Shown here: positions 25,664 to 35,131 of the stretch, piece by piece | Layout of the letters: every line of letters starts with the position of its first letter | How positions within the stretch are numbered: the stretch's first letter is position 1 | Assembly (NCBI GenBank): GCA_050873965.1 | Contig: JBNMJS010000002.1 | Span: 1 to 64,000, forward strand | Length of the DNA stretch: 64,000 nt | Origin: UBA2883 sp050873965 | GTDB lineage: Bacteria; Cyanobacteriota; Vampirovibrionia; Gastranaerophilales; Gastranaerophilaceae | Reading direction: 5' to 3' | Program-made: the position numbers and the translations under genes | Notes under the pieces: model-generated | What the model saw: only the letters and a program-made list of their open reading frames with translations | What the model was told of the DNA's origin: nothing | Database searches by the model: none

Positions 25664-26447
25664 CAACTAGGAAAGATTTTAGTTTTCTTCCTGTATTATC
25701 ATTTTTTGTTCCAATTGATGTTACATGGACTTCATCTTTGTAGTCAAGTGATGTTGAACTTCCACCATCAAAAGCCATTGCTTTTTCCATTCCATAAGAT
25801 TTGCATAAATCTCTTGATTCATAAATTGTCATTGGGTGTTCATTGGTAACAACGAATATGTGAACATTACCGTTTTTGATACCGATTAGAGTTCTAGCAG
25901 TTTTTACAAGAACAGATGCAGATTGTCTTGTTACTTTACCCTCACTATTTTTAACGATGAAAAACTCATCTTCTAATTTTAGTTGTGGAAGTAACATTGG
26001 TCCAGCTTGAGCCGAAGCGATAAGTCGTCCTTTGTATGCATCATTGTGAGGAGCAATATCATAACAAGTTAAACCATTATGTAATGTTACTCGAAATTCT
26101 GTACGGTTAGATACTTTATCCCAGTTATCCATAATTGTTTCATTGAAAACAAGATTTTCATTTTCAATAGGGCTTTCTTGTAAAATCCCGTCATTATAAA
26201 CAAAAGATATAGTTTTTTGATTTTTAGGATCAAAGAATCCTGCATTAACTGTTAATAATGCTCCAAGTTCTTTATGAACTTCTTCATTTGTCATTAGTCT
26301 TTTCTTTGATACAAATTCTATTTTTGTACCTTCTGGAATAATTACATGATATATTCCATCAGAATATTCGCAAGTCACGTCTTGTGCTTTTACGTTGGTA
26401 ATACCTAATAAACCAATAAATAGTAATAGTAATATTTTTTTTATCAT
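25653..26447 (-). CDS. secreted NAGPA-type phosphodiester glycosidase domain protein
   Basis: A 264-residue exported protein with a Sec signal peptide (ILLLLFIGLLGITNVKA, cleavage about residue 21). The PF09992-type domain is shown by TVNAGFFDPKNQ, TARTLIGIKNGNVHIFVV and the diagnostic AMAFDGGSSTSLDY. Relatives remove GlcNAc from phosphodiester-linked sugars (the mammalian uncovering enzyme) or act on exopolysaccharides. It is coupled to the lptF/G gene through a one-base TAATG overlap, so it probably modifies lipopolysaccharide or another envelope glycan. The substrate is unknown. Confidence 0.88.
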   Translation of the reverse strand: MIKKILLLLFIGLLGITNVKAQDVTCEYSDGIYHVIIPEGTKIEFVSKKRLMTNEEVHKELGALLTVNAGFFDPKNQKTISFVYNDGILQESPIENENLVFNETIMDNWDKVSNRTEFRVTLHNGLTCYDIAPHNDAYKGRLIASAQAGPMLLPQLKLEDEFFIVKNSEGKVTRQSASVLVKTARTLIGIKNGNVHIFVVTNEHPMTIYESRDLCKSYGMEKAMAFDGGSSTSLDYKDEVHVTSIGTKNDNTGRKLKSFLVVMP

Positions 26448-27550
26448 TATAAATCCTTTGACTTATAGAATGCTACAATACAAGCAAAAAATGCTAATGG
26501 TGGAAATACGGCAGTTATTAAAGGTGGTAAAACGGATTTTTCTGCAAGTAAATCAAAGAACGGTAATGTAATGTAATAAATAAATATTGAACCGATAGCG
26601 ATTGTAAAACCAATCAATCTTTGTTCTCTTGGTTTACTGAATCCTAGTAAACAGCCCATAACTGCTAGTAACATACAAATGAATGGATGGAAAAATCTTT
26701 GGAAAAATTTATTCAACATTAGATTGTATGTTTCTTCATTTCGTACCATTTTCAATAATCTTACGTATTTAAACAAATTAGCATTTGTTAATTCACGTTC
26801 TTTTTTTGTAGAGTAATTCATAATTGTATAAATATCATCTGCTAAATGACCATTTAAAATATTCATCTCATCAATGTGATCAATTCTGTCAAAAATACCT
26901 TCAGAAGATATTTGATAACGTTTTATATCATATAATTCCCATCTATCATGGAAAAATTTACCTTTTTTAGCAACAAATATTTGTGATATGCCGTGCATGT
27001 CTGTGTATTTTGATTCTGCAAAATCTAAAACGATAACATTGCTCATTTTTGTTTTGTTATATTTTGAAACAATAATACTCATTGTAGGTTTGCCAGATGG
27101 TTCTTTTTGAGTGTAGATATATTGAGATACAGGGTTTCTATCTTTGATTTCTGCCAGTATATCTGATGAATAAGGTACAAGTTTATCAATAGTTATAAAA
27201 CATAAGATTGAAACTAATACACTTAGGAATAAAACTGGTCGAACTATTCTCCAAAATGGAAGACCTACTGCTCTAAATATTGTTAATTCAGAATCTTTGC
27301 TTAATTTATCAAACGTGAATAATGAACCTAATAACAAACCAACAGGAAACGCTTTACTTAAAATTAAAGGCAATTGACAAGTTAGAACGAGAATGGCTGT
27401 TTTTATAGTATATTCACCTTCTAATGTCTTTTTAATAGTATTAAGCAACATTTCTGGAGCAATCCATACTACTGTAAACAGTAAGATTGCAACAATTGTT
27501 GTTACTAATACTTGTTTGAATATGTACCTGTCGTAAATAGTGATTTTCAT
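26447..27550 (-). CDS. LptF/LptG-type lipopolysaccharide export permease
   Basis: A 367-residue YjgP/YjgQ-family permease with six predicted transmembrane helices, three before and three after a periplasmic beta-jellyroll-like region (about 125-265). Conserved pieces include YIFKQVLVTTIVA at the N terminus, PVGLLLGSLFTFDKLSKDSELTIFRAVG and the C-terminal FHPFICMLLAVMGCLLGFS. It overlaps lptB by one base. Only one permease gene is here, as in cyanobacteria, so it may work as a homodimer or pair with a copy elsewhere. It implies an outer membrane with lipopolysaccharide-like glycolipid. Confidence 0.93.
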   Translation of the reverse strand: MKITIYDRYIFKQVLVTTIVAILLFTVVWIAPEMLLNTIKKTLEGEYTIKTAILVLTCQLPLILSKAFPVGLLLGSLFTFDKLSKDSELTIFRAVGLPFWRIVRPVLFLSVLVSILCFITIDKLVPYSSDILAEIKDRNPVSQYIYTQKEPSGKPTMSIIVSKYNKTKMSNVIVLDFAESKYTDMHGISQIFVAKKGKFFHDRWELYDIKRYQISSEGIFDRIDHIDEMNILNGHLADDIYTIMNYSTKKERELTNANLFKYVRLLKMVRNEETYNLMLNKFFQRFFHPFICMLLAVMGCLLGFSKPREQRLIGFTIAIGSIFIYYITLPFFDLLAEKSVLPPLITAVFPPLAFFACIVAFYKSKDL

Positions 27551-28275
27551 TATAGTTGAAAATCCTTTCCTAAATAAAATTCTTTAGCCACAGGATCAAC
27601 TGCAACATCTTTACTTTTACCTTGAATTTTGATTTTACCATCAAAAATTACGTATGCCCTATCTGTGATAGATAAAGTCGCTTTAGGGTTGTGGTCTGTT
27701 ATCAAAACACCTAAGCCTTTTTCTTCTGAAATTTTTCTTATGTTATCTTTAATTTCGCCAATTGCGATAGGGTCAATACCTGCAAATGGTTCATCAAGAA
27801 GCATGAAATCTGGACTAGCCGCCAATGCTCTTGCAATTTCGACACGTCGTCTTTCTCCACCAGATAGAGCAACTGCCGGTGCTTTTCTTAATTTCATTAC
27901 ACCAAATTCTGTTAGTAATTCTTCTAATTTCTTTGTCTTTTCACATTCAGTTAGTTTTTCATTCATTTCAAGAACAAGTTTGATATTGTCTTCAACATTT
28001 AAGTTTCTGAAAATAGAATTTTCTTGTGGTAAATAACCGATACCTGCTTTTGCACGTTCATTCATTGGCCATTGTGTAATTTCTTGACCATCTAACAATA
28101 TTTGACCTTTGTTAGGTTTAACAAGACCTACAACCATGTAGAATGTAGTTGTTTTACCAGCACCGTTTGGACCTAATAGACAAACTACTTCACCTTTGTT
28201 TATATAAAATGAAATATCGTTTACAACGCTTCTGTCGCCGTAAATCTTTACTAAATTCTTTGCATCTATTCTCAT
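27550..28275 (-). CDS. lptB: lipopolysaccharide export ABC ATPase LptB
   Basis: A 241-residue ATPase that powers lipid extraction from the inner membrane to the Lpt bridge. It has Walker A GPNGAGKTT, Q-loop GYLPQENSIFRNLNVEDN, signature LSGGERRRVEIARALA, Walker B FMLLDEPFAGIDP and the switch histidine in LITDHN. The DEPFAGIDPIA stretch is diagnostic for LptB over other ABC ATPases. AGAGG precedes ATG 28275. It leads lptB-lptF/G-glycosidase; lptA and lptC are not adjacent. Confidence 0.95.
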   Translation of the reverse strand: MRIDAKNLVKIYGDRSVVNDISFYINKGEVVCLLGPNGAGKTTTFYMVVGLVKPNKGQILLDGQEITQWPMNERAKAGIGYLPQENSIFRNLNVEDNIKLVLEMNEKLTECEKTKKLEELLTEFGVMKLRKAPAVALSGGERRRVEIARALAASPDFMLLDEPFAGIDPIAIGEIKDNIRKISEEKGLGVLITDHNPKATLSITDRAYVIFDGKIKIQGKSKDVAVDPVAKEFYLGKDFQL

Positions 28276-28357
28276 AAACTATTACCTCTTGAAATAATAA
28301 TATTATTATACTCAAAAAATAAAACAATGTTAAAAATAAAACTATATTGTTATAAAT

Positions 28358-28385
28358 TTGCAGAGATTATCATTTGATGTATAAT
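28358..28385 (+). promoter_or_regulatory. promoter of leuS
   Basis: TTGCAG (28358-28363), a 16-base spacer and a perfect TATAAT (28380-28385). It is followed 4 bases later by ATGTAGTTTAGTG (28390-28402), the same early-transcribed element as in the HU gene. No T-box leader fits in the roughly 25-base untranslated region. Confidence 0.8.
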
Positions 28386-28415
28386 TTACATGTAGTTTAG
28401 TGAAGTGAGGGAAGA

Positions 28416-30902
28416 ATGAAAGAAAGTTATTTTCCACAGGAATTAGAAAAAAGATGGCAAAAGTATTATGAAGATAATAATACTTTTAAAACATATAATG
28501 ATAGTGATAAACCTAAATATTTTGCTCTATCAATGTTTCCATATCCATCAGGTAAACTCCACATGGGACACGTTAGAAATTATACAATTACAGATGTAAT
28601 TGCTCGTTTCAAAAAAATGAATGGTTTTAATGTCTTACACCCAATAGGATGGGATAGTTTTGGTTTACCAGCAGAAAATGCTGCTATGCAGCATGGTGTT
28701 GATCCTGCAAAATGGACAGATGAAAACATTGCTTATATGACTGGTCAATTGAAAAGATTAGGTCTTTCTTACGATTGGGATAGAGAAGTTACAACTTGTA
28801 AGGAAGAATATTATAAATGGACTCAGTGGTTGTTCATTCAATTGTACAAAAAAGGTTTAGCTTACAAAAAAGAAGCAGCCGTTAACTGGTGTGACAAATG
28901 TGGTACAGTACTTGCAAATGAACAAGTTATTGATGGTAAATGTTGGAGATGTGATAGCGTTGTAGAAAAGAAATATCTTTCTCAATGGTTCTTCAAAATT
29001 ACTGAGTATGCTGATACATTATTGAAAGATTTAGATTTGCTTGATGGTTGGGGCGATAACGTTAAAACTATGCAAGCCAATTGGATTGGTAAATCTAAGG
29101 GTGCAATTTTTAGATTTAAAGTTGTAGATGCACCAAATGGTGAAGAGTTAGAAGTTCCAGTTTATACAACCAGACCAGATACTGTTCATGGTATTACTTA
29201 TCTTGTTGTTGCACCTGAGTATAAAGACATTGATAAATTAACAACTCCTGAAAATAAAGAAGCAGTTGAAGAATATAGAGCAAATGCTCGTAAGATGTCT
29301 GAAATTGAACGTTTATCTACAGAACGTCCAAAAACGGGTGTTCCATTAGGTACGCATTGTATAAATCCATTCACTGGTGAGAAATTCCCATTATGGACAG
29401 CAGATTATGCTCTTGTTGAATATGGTACTGGTGCTGTTATGGCAGTTCCTACTCATGATACAAGAGATTTTGCTTTTGCAAAGAAATATAACTTACCAAT
29501 GAAAGTTGTTATTACAAATCCTGAAAATCCATCTGATTGTAAAGACGCTGCTTATACAGATGAGGGTGTTTTAATTAATTCAAATGAATTTGATGGTATG
29601 AAAAATACAGAAGCAAAAGAAGCAATTACTCAAAAAGCAGTTGATGGTGGATTTGGTGAATTTAAAACACAATATAGACTTAGAGATTGGTTGATTTCTC
29701 GTCAAAGATATTGGGGTGCTCCAATTCCAGTAGTTTATTGTGATAAATGTGGTATTCAACCTGTACCAGAAGATCAACTTCCTGTTAAATTACCAAAAGA
29801 TGTTGATTTCTCTGTTGTAGGTAAATCACCAATTACAACATCTCCAACCTTTAAGGATACTGTTTGTCCAGTATGTGGCGGTCATGCTGTTAGAGAAATG
29901 GATACTATGGATACATTTGTATGTTCAAGTTGGTATTACTTGAGATATGCAGATGCAAGAAATTCTGAAAAATGTTTTGATAAAGATTTAGTTAACAAGT
30001 GGTTGCCAGTTGACCAGTATGTTGGTGGTATTGAACACGCTATTCTTCACTTGTTGTATTCTAGATTCTTTACTAAGGCATTAAGAGATTTAGGTTTGCT
30101 TGATTTTGATGAACCATTCAAAAACTTGTTAACTCAAGGTATGGTTTTGAAAGACGGTGCTAAGATGTCTAAATCTAAAGGTAATACAGTTGATCCGGAT
30201 GAAATCTTTGAAAATTATGGTGCTGATACTGCAAGATTATTTATCTTGTCTGATAGTCCACCAGCACGTGATTTCGATTGGTCAGATGCAGGTGTTGAAG
30301 GTTGCTACAAATTCTTAAATAGAGTTTGGAGATTGGTATCTTCTAATCAAGATAATATTTCTCTTGATTATAAATTACCAGAAACACTTACAAAGGCTAA
30401 TGATGATTTAGTTAGAGTCGTTCACATGGCAATTAAAGCCATAACAAATGATATTTCAAATGACTTCCAATTTAATACTGTAATCTCAAGATATAGAGAA
30501 TTGACTAATGCAATTTATGATTGGGTTGGTACAAAGAAAGAATTTAATGATGAAGATAAAAATGTATTAAGTTTTGCTATAACTTCATTGATTAAATTGA
30601 TGTCACCAGTTACAGTATTTATGTCAGATGAAATATGGAAAGAACTTGGTGCAAAAAATTCTATCCATGATGAAAAATGGTGTGAATATGATGAAAATCT
30701 TGCAAAAGCAAGTTCTGTAACTTTGGTTGTTCAAGTTAACGGTAAAGTTAAAGATAAAATTGAAGTTGATGCAGGTTTAGATAATGAAACCTTAAAATCA
30801 ATTGCAATGGATAGTCAAAAAATTAAAGATTTAATAGCAGGCAAAACAGTTGTTAAAACAATTGTTGTACCAAAGAAATTGGTAAATATTGTTGTTAAAT
30901 AA
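28416..30902 (+). CDS. leuS: leucyl-tRNA synthetase
   Basis: A class Ia synthetase of 828 residues, charging tRNA-Leu. The HIGH motif is KLHMGH in FPYPSGKLHMGHVRNYT, and KMSKS is AKMSKSKGNTVDP. The CP1 editing domain is present with TTRPDTVHGITYLV and YGTGAVMAVPTHD, including the editing aspartate. Zinc-type cysteine pairs CDKCG and CWRC, and CDKCG and CPVCGG, occur in the two expected insertions. GAGGGAAG precedes ATG 28416. It is a single-gene unit with its own promoter and terminator. Confidence 0.98.
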   Translation: MKESYFPQELEKRWQKYYEDNNTFKTYNDSDKPKYFALSMFPYPSGKLHMGHVRNYTITDVIARFKKMNGFNVLHPIGWDSFGLPAENAAMQHGVDPAKWTDENIAYMTGQLKRLGLSYDWDREVTTCKEEYYKWTQWLFIQLYKKGLAYKKEAAVNWCDKCGTVLANEQVIDGKCWRCDSVVEKKYLSQWFFKITEYADTLLKDLDLLDGWGDNVKTMQANWIGKSKGAIFRFKVVDAPNGEELEVPVYTTRPDTVHGITYLVVAPEYKDIDKLTTPENKEAVEEYRANARKMSEIERLSTERPKTGVPLGTHCINPFTGEKFPLWTADYALVEYGTGAVMAVPTHDTRDFAFAKKYNLPMKVVITNPENPSDCKDAAYTDEGVLINSNEFDGMKNTEAKEAITQKAVDGGFGEFKTQYRLRDWLISRQRYWGAPIPVVYCDKCGIQPVPEDQLPVKLPKDVDFSVVGKSPITTSPTFKDTVCPVCGGHAVREMDTMDTFVCSSWYYLRYADARNSEKCFDKDLVNKWLPVDQYVGGIEHAILHLLYSRFFTKALRDLGLLDFDEPFKNLLTQGMVLKDGAKMSKSKGNTVDPDEIFENYGADTARLFILSDSPPARDFDWSDAGVEGCYKFLNRVWRLVSSNQDNISLDYKLPETLTKANDDLVRVVHMAIKAITNDISNDFQFNTVISRYRELTNAIYDWVGTKKEFNDEDKNVLSFAITSLIKLMSPVTVFMSDEIWKELGAKNSIHDEKWCEYDENLAKASSVTLVVQVNGKVKDKIEVDAGLDNETLKSIAMDSQKIKDLIAGKTVVKTIVVPKKLVNIVVK

Positions 30903-30924
30903 TTATATAATTTGATAATGAATG

Positions 30925-30953
30925 AGGGGGTGAAATTTTTCACCCCTTCTTTA
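30925..30953 (+). terminator. terminator after leuS
   Basis: A stem from AGGGGGTGAA (30925-30934) and TTCACCCCTT (30939-30948), with one G-U pair and a short AT loop, is followed by a CT-rich then T-rich tail. It lies between convergent leuS and ribD. Confidence 0.85.
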
Positions 30954-32009
30954 TTTTGTATATTCTATAAAAATATCATTTTCTATTTTTTTTATGGCTT
31001 TAACTTTGTACTCTTTGCATTCTGCAATGAGGTTTATATTGTCACCGTTAAAACAAGATTTGCTATTGTTGTCATTTGTTATTTTAGGTGCAATAAATTG
31101 ATATAGTGTATCAACTAAGTTCTCTTTTGTAAAACTTCCACTTAGTGTGCCACCACTTTCTACAAATATTGATGTTATTTTTTTCTCAAATAATTTTGAA
31201 AGTAAGTCTTTTAAATCAATATTGTTATTTGAAACTTTACATTTTAAAAACTCTACGTTATTTGGAATAGACCTATTTTCAATATTTTTATTTTCATCGA
31301 TTGCAATGATTATATGTCCATTTTTGTAAATTTCTGAATTAAAATTTGTTCGTAAATTCTTATCTAAAATGACTTTTATTCTATGCAACATTTGTGGATT
31401 ATCTTTGATTACGGTTTCAGAACTTGTTAAAATCGCAGAATATTTTTTTCTTAATTTTTTACCGTATAGTCTGGATTTGTTAGATGTTATCCATTTTGAA
31501 TCGCCATTGTATGTTGCAATTTTACCATCTATTGTAGTTGCAGTTTTTAGTGCTACAAAAGTTCTTTTTTCTTCAATGTTAGTAAAAAATATTTTATTTA
31601 ATTCTTTGCATTCTTTTTCTAATACACCTGTTATAACTTCAATTTTTGCATCTGTTAGTTTTTTTATTCCACCACCATTGACTTTTGGATTGTTATCTTT
31701 ACATCCAATAATTACTTTTTTTAGACTTCTTTCAACGATTAAATCAGCACAAGGTGGAGTCTTTCCATAATGAGAACAAGGCTCTAGATTTACAATTAAA
31801 GTTCCACCTTTTTCTTCACCATTTTTTAGTTTTAATAGTGCATCTCGTTCTGCGTGATTTTCACCATATTTATGATGATAACCAGTAGATATTATTTCAT
31901 TATTTTTGTTTAATACAACACAACCAACCATAGGATTAGGGGCAGTGTTACCTTCACCTTTCTTTGCTAATTGTATGCATTTTTTCATTAGCTTTTCATA
32001 ATCTATCAT
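30951..32009 (-). CDS. ribD: bifunctional riboflavin deaminase/reductase RibD, degenerate reductase half
   Basis: It catalyses the deamination and ring-reduction steps early in riboflavin synthesis. The deaminase half (1-145) is intact: APNPMVGCVV, the zinc site GENHAERDAL and EPCSHYGKTPPCAD. The reductase half has TATTIDGKIATYNGDSKWITS and FVESGGTLSGSF, but family positions are altered. The usual DAI-x-x-G-x-x-T-V block reads SAILTSSETV, and the segment between DNPQML and the RVILD strand is shortened. Total length is 352, near normal. Other rib genes are not in the window. ATG 32009 has no strong ribosome-binding site. Confidence 0.92.
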   Translation of the reverse strand: MIDYEKLMKKCIQLAKKGEGNTAPNPMVGCVVLNKNNEIISTGYHHKYGENHAERDALLKLKNGEEKGGTLIVNLEPCSHYGKTPPCADLIVERSLKKVIIGCKDNNPKVNGGGIKKLTDAKIEVITGVLEKECKELNKIFFTNIEEKRTFVALKTATTIDGKIATYNGDSKWITSNKSRLYGKKLRKKYSAILTSSETVIKDNPQMLHRIKVILDKNLRTNFNSEIYKNGHIIIAIDENKNIENRSIPNNVEFLKCKVSNNNIDLKDLLSKLFEKKITSIFVESGGTLSGSFTKENLVDTLYQFIAPKITNDNNSKSCFNGDNINLIAECKEYKVKAIKKIENDIFIEYTK

Positions 32010-32011
32010 AT

Positions 32012-32061
32012 TTGTATTTTAACCTAAAAAATGGTAATATTTAAGATGTAAGTTTATAGTG
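32012..32061 (+). promoter_or_regulatory. promoter and early-transcribed element before the UPF0173 gene
   Basis: TTGTAT (32012-32017), a 17-base spacer and TAATAT (32035-32040) are followed 5 bases later by ATGTAAGTTTATAGTG (32046-32061). The last resembles the elements after the HU and leuS promoters. Confidence 0.6.
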
Positions 32062-32089
32062 ATAAATAAGATTATAATACGAGGTTAGT

Positions 32090-32752
32090 ATGAATATTAA
32101 ATATTTAGGTCATAGTGCGTTTGAAATTGAAACTAATGGTTATAAAATTTTGATTGATCCATTTTTGGTAAAGTGTCCTGATTATGATTACTCAAAAACA
32201 ACAGATATTTTTGTAACACATGGGCATGGCGACCATTTGGGTAAAGCACCACAAATTGCAATGAAAACAGGTGCAGTTATTACAGCAGTTTTTGAATTGG
32301 CTAAATATTGTTCAAGATATGGTGTTAGTGTTAATGGGATTTCATTAGGTGGTTGGATAAATTATGAATGGGGTAGAGCAATTGCTTTACCAGCCTTTCA
32401 TTCAAGTTCAGCTGATGATGGCACTTATACAGGTTCACCAGTGGGCTTTTTATTTGAGATAGAAGGAAAAAGAATTTTTCATGCCGGTGATACTTGCTTG
32501 AATTCTGAAATGAAGGTATTAGCAGAGGTTTATAAACCTGATATTGTTATGTTACCAATTGGTGGACATTTTACAATGGATGTTGAAAATGCAACAATTG
32601 CAGCGAAATGGATTGATGCAGATATTGTTATTCCAATGCATTACAATACATTCCCACAAGTTGAAGTTAATGATGAAGAATTTAAAAAGAAGATTTCTGA
32701 TATTGGTAAGAAACCTGTTGTATTAAAAATTGAAGAGGCGATTGAAGTATAA
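32090..32752 (+). CDS. UPF0173 metallo-beta-lactamase-fold hydrolase
   Basis: A 220-residue metal-dependent hydrolase of the UPF0173 (YtkL-like) family. YLGHSAFEIE opens the protein, THGHGDHLG is the H-x-H-x-D-H site, and HAGDT and MLPIGGHFTMD follow, with VIPMHYNTFP carrying the last metal histidine. The physiological substrate of the family is not established. Its promoter is at 32012-32040. The TPR gene follows 19 bases after the stop and is probably co-transcribed. Confidence 0.93.
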   Translation: MNIKYLGHSAFEIETNGYKILIDPFLVKCPDYDYSKTTDIFVTHGHGDHLGKAPQIAMKTGAVITAVFELAKYCSRYGVSVNGISLGGWINYEWGRAIALPAFHSSSADDGTYTGSPVGFLFEIEGKRIFHAGDTCLNSEMKVLAEVYKPDIVMLPIGGHFTMDVENATIAAKWIDADIVIPMHYNTFPQVEVNDEEFKKKISDIGKKPVVLKIEEAIEV

Positions 32753-32771
32753 GTTAAGTATGGGTTTTAAT

Positions 32772-35123
32772 ATGAAAAAAAAATATATAATTTCTTTGTT
32801 ATTATCATTGGTAATGTTTTCAGGTGCTGTTGGTGCTGAAACATTTGATTATCTAGAAGAAGAATCATTTGATGTAGTATTTGATTTAACAAATGATGAT
32901 GTGAATGAAATTATAGATGAACAGTTATTCCTTTATTTTTTAACCTATGATAAAAATAAAGAATTTTCTGTAAATAATAGTTATTTATATTTAAAGAGTT
33001 TTGAAACATTATCAAAAGGTCTAAAACAAATTGAAGAAGTTCCTAATGACAATAAAATTTTAACAAAAAATGTTTCACAAAAAGAAGAAATTGTTGCAAA
33101 AACAGATACTGTTAATAAAAAAAATGAAGTAATTCCAAAAGAAATAAATTTGGAATTATCAAAAAAAGAAATTTCAAATAACGTTGTTGTTCAACAAGAA
33201 CAAATTAAACATGTAAATTCAAAAAATATTGAGAAAAAAGTTCTAAAAGAAAATTTTAACAATATGATGAAAGATGGCGTTACTGCCAGTTTGTTAGATG
33301 AATCTATTGAAAATTCTAATGCTGTATTTAGAACTGTTAACAAAATGGAAACACCTAGTATTTCTGTGAAACAAGAAGAATGTAAAACAGAAAAAGTTGT
33401 AGAAGAAAAAGTTGCATTTGTTCAAAAAGATAATTCAGAAAATGTAGAAAAGAAAGAGGTTACACCTGAAATTGCCAAAGAAGAAGTTGTGAAAAAAGAT
33501 GAACAACCTAAAGTCTTGGAGGACAATTCAAATAAAGTCGTAGAACCTCAAGCTGAAAATATTGTTGATATATCTCAAGACAAAGATATTGTTGCAATAA
33601 ATGAAAAGATAAAAAAAGATAATACCAATTTATCTTTGTATTATAAACGTGCAATGGTTTATATACAAAAGGGCTTGTACTTAGATGCAATAAGAGAATT
33701 TAATTTTGTATTAGATTATAAACCAATGCATGAGGGCGCATATTTTAATCGTGCTATTTCAAAATATCGAATAAATGATACAAATGGTGCATTAGATGAT
33801 TTAAGAAAAGCAATCGGTATTAAACCAACAGATTATGCATATATTGCTTGTGGAAATATTAAATCTGAATATTTTAATGATTTTAATTCAGCAATTGAAG
33901 ATTTTACAAAGGCAATAGAACTAAATCCTAAATCTAAAGAAGCATTTTATAATAGAGGACTTTCTTATATGAAATTAGGAAAGTATTCTGAAGCAAAAGA
34001 GGACTTTAATAAGGTTTTGGCATTTGCTCCAAATGATGTTGATACAAATACTAATTTAGGCTTGATAAATGATAAATTAAAGGATTATAAATCAGCAATA
34101 TATCATTATAATAAAGTTCTTACAGGTACATCTGCTGATTACAAAATATATTTTGCAATTGGTGTTGATTGTATCAATTTGAAAGATTATCAAAACGCAG
34201 TTGTTGCATTTTCTAAATGTATTGAATGTGATAACAAGAAAAAAGATGCATATTATAATAGAGGTTTGGTTTACGAAAGATTAGGACAAACTAAAAATGC
34301 TGAAAGTGATTATACAAAAGCATTAGAGTTAGATAGCAATTATGTAAAATGTTATAATAGCAGAGCCGTTTTGAAAATGAATAATTCTGATTTTAATGGT
34401 GCGATAGAAGACTATAATAAGGCTCTTGCTTTATCACCTCGTTCTGCTGAAATTTATTATAATAGAGGTATTGCAGAATATAATGCTGATAGATTGCAGA
34501 ATGCATTAGCTGATTTTACAAAAGCGATTTCAATTACTCCAGATAATTCAAAAATTTATTATAATAAAGCCGTTGTAGAAGAACAATTGAAAAATTTTAA
34601 ACCTGCAATTCTTAATTATACAAAGGCTATAGAATTTGACGCTACTTGTTATCAAGCATATATTGGTAGAGGCTTGATATATTCAAGACAAGGTAAAATT
34701 AAATTGGCATTAGAAGATTTGGATATGGCAATAAAAATAAATCCAAAAGATGCTGATACTTTTTATAATAAGGGTTTAATTTATTATCAACAAACTAATT
34801 ATAAAGAAGCATTGGATTGTTTTAACAAAACTATTGAATTAAATGCTAATCATATCGGAGCATTAACAAATAGAGGTGCAATTAGGTATATTTTGAAAGA
34901 TTATAAAGGAGCAATTGAAGATTGTTCAAAAGTAATTGATGTTGATAATAATTGTGAGAATGCATATTTTAATAGAGGTATGTCATATTTGATATTGCAA
35001 AATTATGAAAAAGCACATGTCGATTTTACAAGGGCTTATGATATAAATCCGAAGAATGAAGAAGCACGTAGATATATGATGTACACTAAAAAAATGATGA
35101 TAAATTATAAAGACGTAGTATAA
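32772..35123 (+). CDS. exported protein with 14 tetratricopeptide repeats
   Basis: A 783-residue protein with a Sec signal peptide (KKKYIISLLLSLVMFSGAVGA). A Lys/Glu/Val-rich, low-complexity linker of about 250 residues follows, and then fourteen TPRs fill the rest, each about 34 residues with the pattern YYNRG...A..DFTKAI...P. TPR solenoids hold protein partners; the extracytoplasmic location and charged linker suggest a periplasmic or outer-membrane assembly scaffold. I place the start at ATG 32772, because upstream in-frame starts (32730 or 32760) would bury the signal peptide or overlap the hydrolase gene. It lies just before nadK. Confidence 0.9.
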   Translation: MKKKYIISLLLSLVMFSGAVGAETFDYLEEESFDVVFDLTNDDVNEIIDEQLFLYFLTYDKNKEFSVNNSYLYLKSFETLSKGLKQIEEVPNDNKILTKNVSQKEEIVAKTDTVNKKNEVIPKEINLELSKKEISNNVVVQQEQIKHVNSKNIEKKVLKENFNNMMKDGVTASLLDESIENSNAVFRTVNKMETPSISVKQEECKTEKVVEEKVAFVQKDNSENVEKKEVTPEIAKEEVVKKDEQPKVLEDNSNKVVEPQAENIVDISQDKDIVAINEKIKKDNTNLSLYYKRAMVYIQKGLYLDAIREFNFVLDYKPMHEGAYFNRAISKYRINDTNGALDDLRKAIGIKPTDYAYIACGNIKSEYFNDFNSAIEDFTKAIELNPKSKEAFYNRGLSYMKLGKYSEAKEDFNKVLAFAPNDVDTNTNLGLINDKLKDYKSAIYHYNKVLTGTSADYKIYFAIGVDCINLKDYQNAVVAFSKCIECDNKKKDAYYNRGLVYERLGQTKNAESDYTKALELDSNYVKCYNSRAVLKMNNSDFNGAIEDYNKALALSPRSAEIYYNRGIAEYNADRLQNALADFTKAISITPDNSKIYYNKAVVEEQLKNFKPAILNYTKAIEFDATCYQAYIGRGLIYSRQGKIKLALEDLDMAIKINPKDADTFYNKGLIYYQQTNYKEALDCFNKTIELNANHIGALTNRGAIRYILKDYKGAIEDCSKVIDVDNNCENAYFNRGMSYLILQNYEKAHVDFTRAYDINPKNEEARRYMMYTKKMMINYKDVV

Positions 35124-35131
35124 GGAATATT

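Noticed and set aside
28386..28415. T-box or other leader riboswitch before leuS
   Set aside because: The predicted untranslated region is only about 25 bases, far too short for a T-box, and shows no hairpins.
33580..35120. Possible DNA tandem repeat or CRISPR-like periodicity
   Set aside because: The period is about 102 bases and matches the 34-residue TPR units of one gene. The copies diverge in DNA and there are no spacers.
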